A stretch of DNA of 64,000 nt from Lycium barbarum (Eukaryota > Streptophyta > Magnoliopsida > Solanales > Solanaceae): contig NC_083338.1 in assembly GCF_019175385.1 (NCBI RefSeq), forward strand, positions 70,130,712 through 70,194,711. The letters are read 5' to 3'. The position numbers and the translations under genes are program-made. Shown one piece after another: positions 62,761 through 64,000 of this stretch. Positions within the stretch are counted from its first letter, which is position 1. Every line of letters starts with the position of its first letter. Under the pieces are notes generated by a model. It searched no databases and was not told where the DNA came from. It worked only from the letters and a program-made list of their open reading frames with translations.

Positions 62761-62814
62761 ATGAGCCCGAGGTGCATTGGCCGGTTTGACATTATCCGTT
62801 GTATTGATCTTGTG

Positions 62815-62995
62815 TTTTGTGAGTTAGTTGTTCACCAGGTCTGTCAGGTGTTGGTCCGATCTTTCATGTCTCTACGACAAAGAAGTACCATTCTGATGGT
62901 TCCTGTATCATTCATTGGGATTCAGTTCTGAGCAATGGGAATCCTTCCTAGTAGGAGGAGCCCGATATGTGTTCGAGATATCCCCAGTTGTTGCG
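62815..62995 (+). pseudogene. Element I integrase C-terminus and chromodomain fragment
   Basis: Short decayed blocks match the end of chromovirus pol. VHP-like and FHVS codons lie near 62829-62870, KKYHSDGSCIIHWDSVL lies near 62881-62934, and DMCSRYPQLL near 62964-62993 resembles the chromodomain end. Frame changes and a deletion separate them. This shows that I was a chromovirus in plus orientation, consistent with its 5' PBS. Confidence 0.7.
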
Positions 62996-63029
62996 AGCTC
63001 AGGTATCTTTCCCCGTTCTCTTCCTTGTC

Positions 63030-63043
63030 GCTCGAGGATGAGC
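63030..63043 (+). other. Stem-loop before I 3' LTR
   Basis: GCTC-GAGGAT-GAGC lies about 20 bases before the presumed 3' LTR start, in the place of the AACATTCG/CGAATGTT stem of the other elements, with different stem bases and the same AGGA core. No good polypurine tract remains between it and the LTR. Confidence 0.45.
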
Positions 63044-63064
63044 TATTGTTTAATTGATATCTGA

Positions 63065-64000
63065 TGTAACAACCTATTCGGTTATTATTGCTTTTTCATG
63101 CTTTTGACCCTTTCTCGAGCTTGTTTAGCTCATATTTGACCCGAGAGGACAGTTGACACACTTCCCGAGGTGTTTGGATATGATTTGAGTGACTTTTTGG
63201 GGAAAATTGGGCTTAAAGGGAAAAAGAGTTGACTTAAAGTTGGCTTTTGGGTAAATGGACCTTTATCGGAAATTTGTCGATTTTGAGAGATTCGGACGGT
63301 CGTTTAGAACTTGTGTGTATATCCGGTTCGATTCCCAATGTACTCGGGTGCATTTTGGGACTTAAGTTGGAAAGTTAGTTTTTAGGTATCGGGGTTTGAC
63401 TCGGTCAAAGTGACCTCCGATTGGAATTCAGAGGCCACGAGTACGTTCGTAGCATGTTTTTATGTATATCTGCATATTTGGTTTGTGTTCGAGAGGTTCT
63501 GGGATGGTACCGAGGGTCAATTTCAAGTTTGGGAAGACACTAGAAAATTCTGGTGTCTGGTGACCGCTTTGGCACGGAAGCGCGCGTGAAAGCCTGGCTG
63601 AACCGCTGAAGCGATGGCTGAATCGCTGAAGCGGCCGACGGGCTAGATTTTTTTATTTAAATGCCTTATGAAAACCCTTCTTCCTCCCGTTCTAAAAATT
63701 ACATTTCCTTAGCATCTTGGAGGCTATTTTAGAAGGGTTTGGTCAGATTTCTAATGAGGGTAAGTTCCCTAATCTTAATCTCTTTCATTTACCCTCCCTA
63801 AGTAAGAATTCATGGTAGAAAATCCATAGAACTTGGAAGAATAAGAGAGGGTTTTGGGGTTTCTTTCTTAAATAAGTTGTTAATTATTAAACTTTAATTT
63901 GTTGGTGGATTAGGCTTGATTAAGCATGGAATTGATGATTAGAATCTATTATTATATGATTCCTTCCTAATTAGTGGCTAATTTTTGAGAATTAAAGTTA
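63065..64000 (+). repeat. Element I 3' LTR, left part (runs off window)
   Basis: It begins TGTAACAACC shortly after the chromodomain remnant and continues to the window end. It contains a 20-bp direct repeat with CGCTGAAGCG (63596-63635) and an AT-rich TATTTAAATG near 63652-63662 that could serve as a TATA region. There is no coding sequence. Assignment to the same element as 1-664 rests on order and orientation. Confidence 0.65.

Overview
The window is plant nuclear DNA. It consists almost entirely of LTR retrotransposons inserted into one another, and I see no host gene, rRNA, tRNA or CRISPR array. The coding remnants are Ty3/gypsy gag-pol. They carry a Retrotrans_gag-like domain, a CCHC knuckle, a DPGST aspartic protease, an FIDD reverse transcriptase, RNase H, an integrase with an HHCC finger and DDE core, and a chromodomain-like tail. 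This fits the Tekay/Del chromovirus lineage. Primer sites match plant initiator Met tRNA (TGGTATCAGAGC). The LTR style suggests an asterid, most likely Solanaceae; that assignment is inference from memory of such LTRs, not a search.

Ten elements can be separated because 5-bp target-site duplications (TSDs) survive around nine of them. I label them A-J. I is the outermost and oldest (5' LTR end 1-664, 3' LTR from 63065 and off the window). Inside I sit E (2834-54932, minus, TSD GTGAT) and J (56346-62760, plus, TSD ATGAG). Inside E sit H (solo LTR 6501-8910, TSD ATAAT, in the integrase region), D (12896-36068, plus, TSD CTTAA, in the E 5' LTR) and F (solo LTR 36796-53321, minus, TSD AATAT, same E LTR). 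Inside the D 3' LTR sits C (solo LTR 21485-35416, TSD ACGTA), and inside C sits A (22868-33859, plus, full length, TSD GCGTA). Inside F sit B (38348-49326, minus, full length, TSD AAAAC) and G (solo LTR 50476-52812, minus, TSD CCATG). The deepest chain is I > E > D > C > A.

A and B are close relatives with polyproteins of equal length. Each is disabled by only one or two nonsense codons, and their LTR pairs are identical (A) or nearly so (B), so both inserted recently. E is older, with many stops and frameshifts. D has lost gag, protease and RT, keeps integrase plus chromodomain, and carries 2.5 kb of purine-rich non-coding DNA. J has no coding sequence at all; its 1.4-kb internal region is homologous to the non-coding part of D, so it is a non-autonomous (LARD-like) element.

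The most interesting signals are non-coding structures shared by these otherwise dissimilar elements. They are a two-stem hairpin with compensatory changes in every LTR, a stem-loop next to the polypurine tract, arrays of ACGGTCCGT palindromes just upstream of the presumed promoter, a CATGTGC-N3-GCACATG dyad before a TATA box, a conserved CCGAAATTTCGG palindrome, and an ordered set of splice-site-like motifs suggesting a multiply spliced leader. LTR J carries 37-bp and 32-bp tandem repeats.
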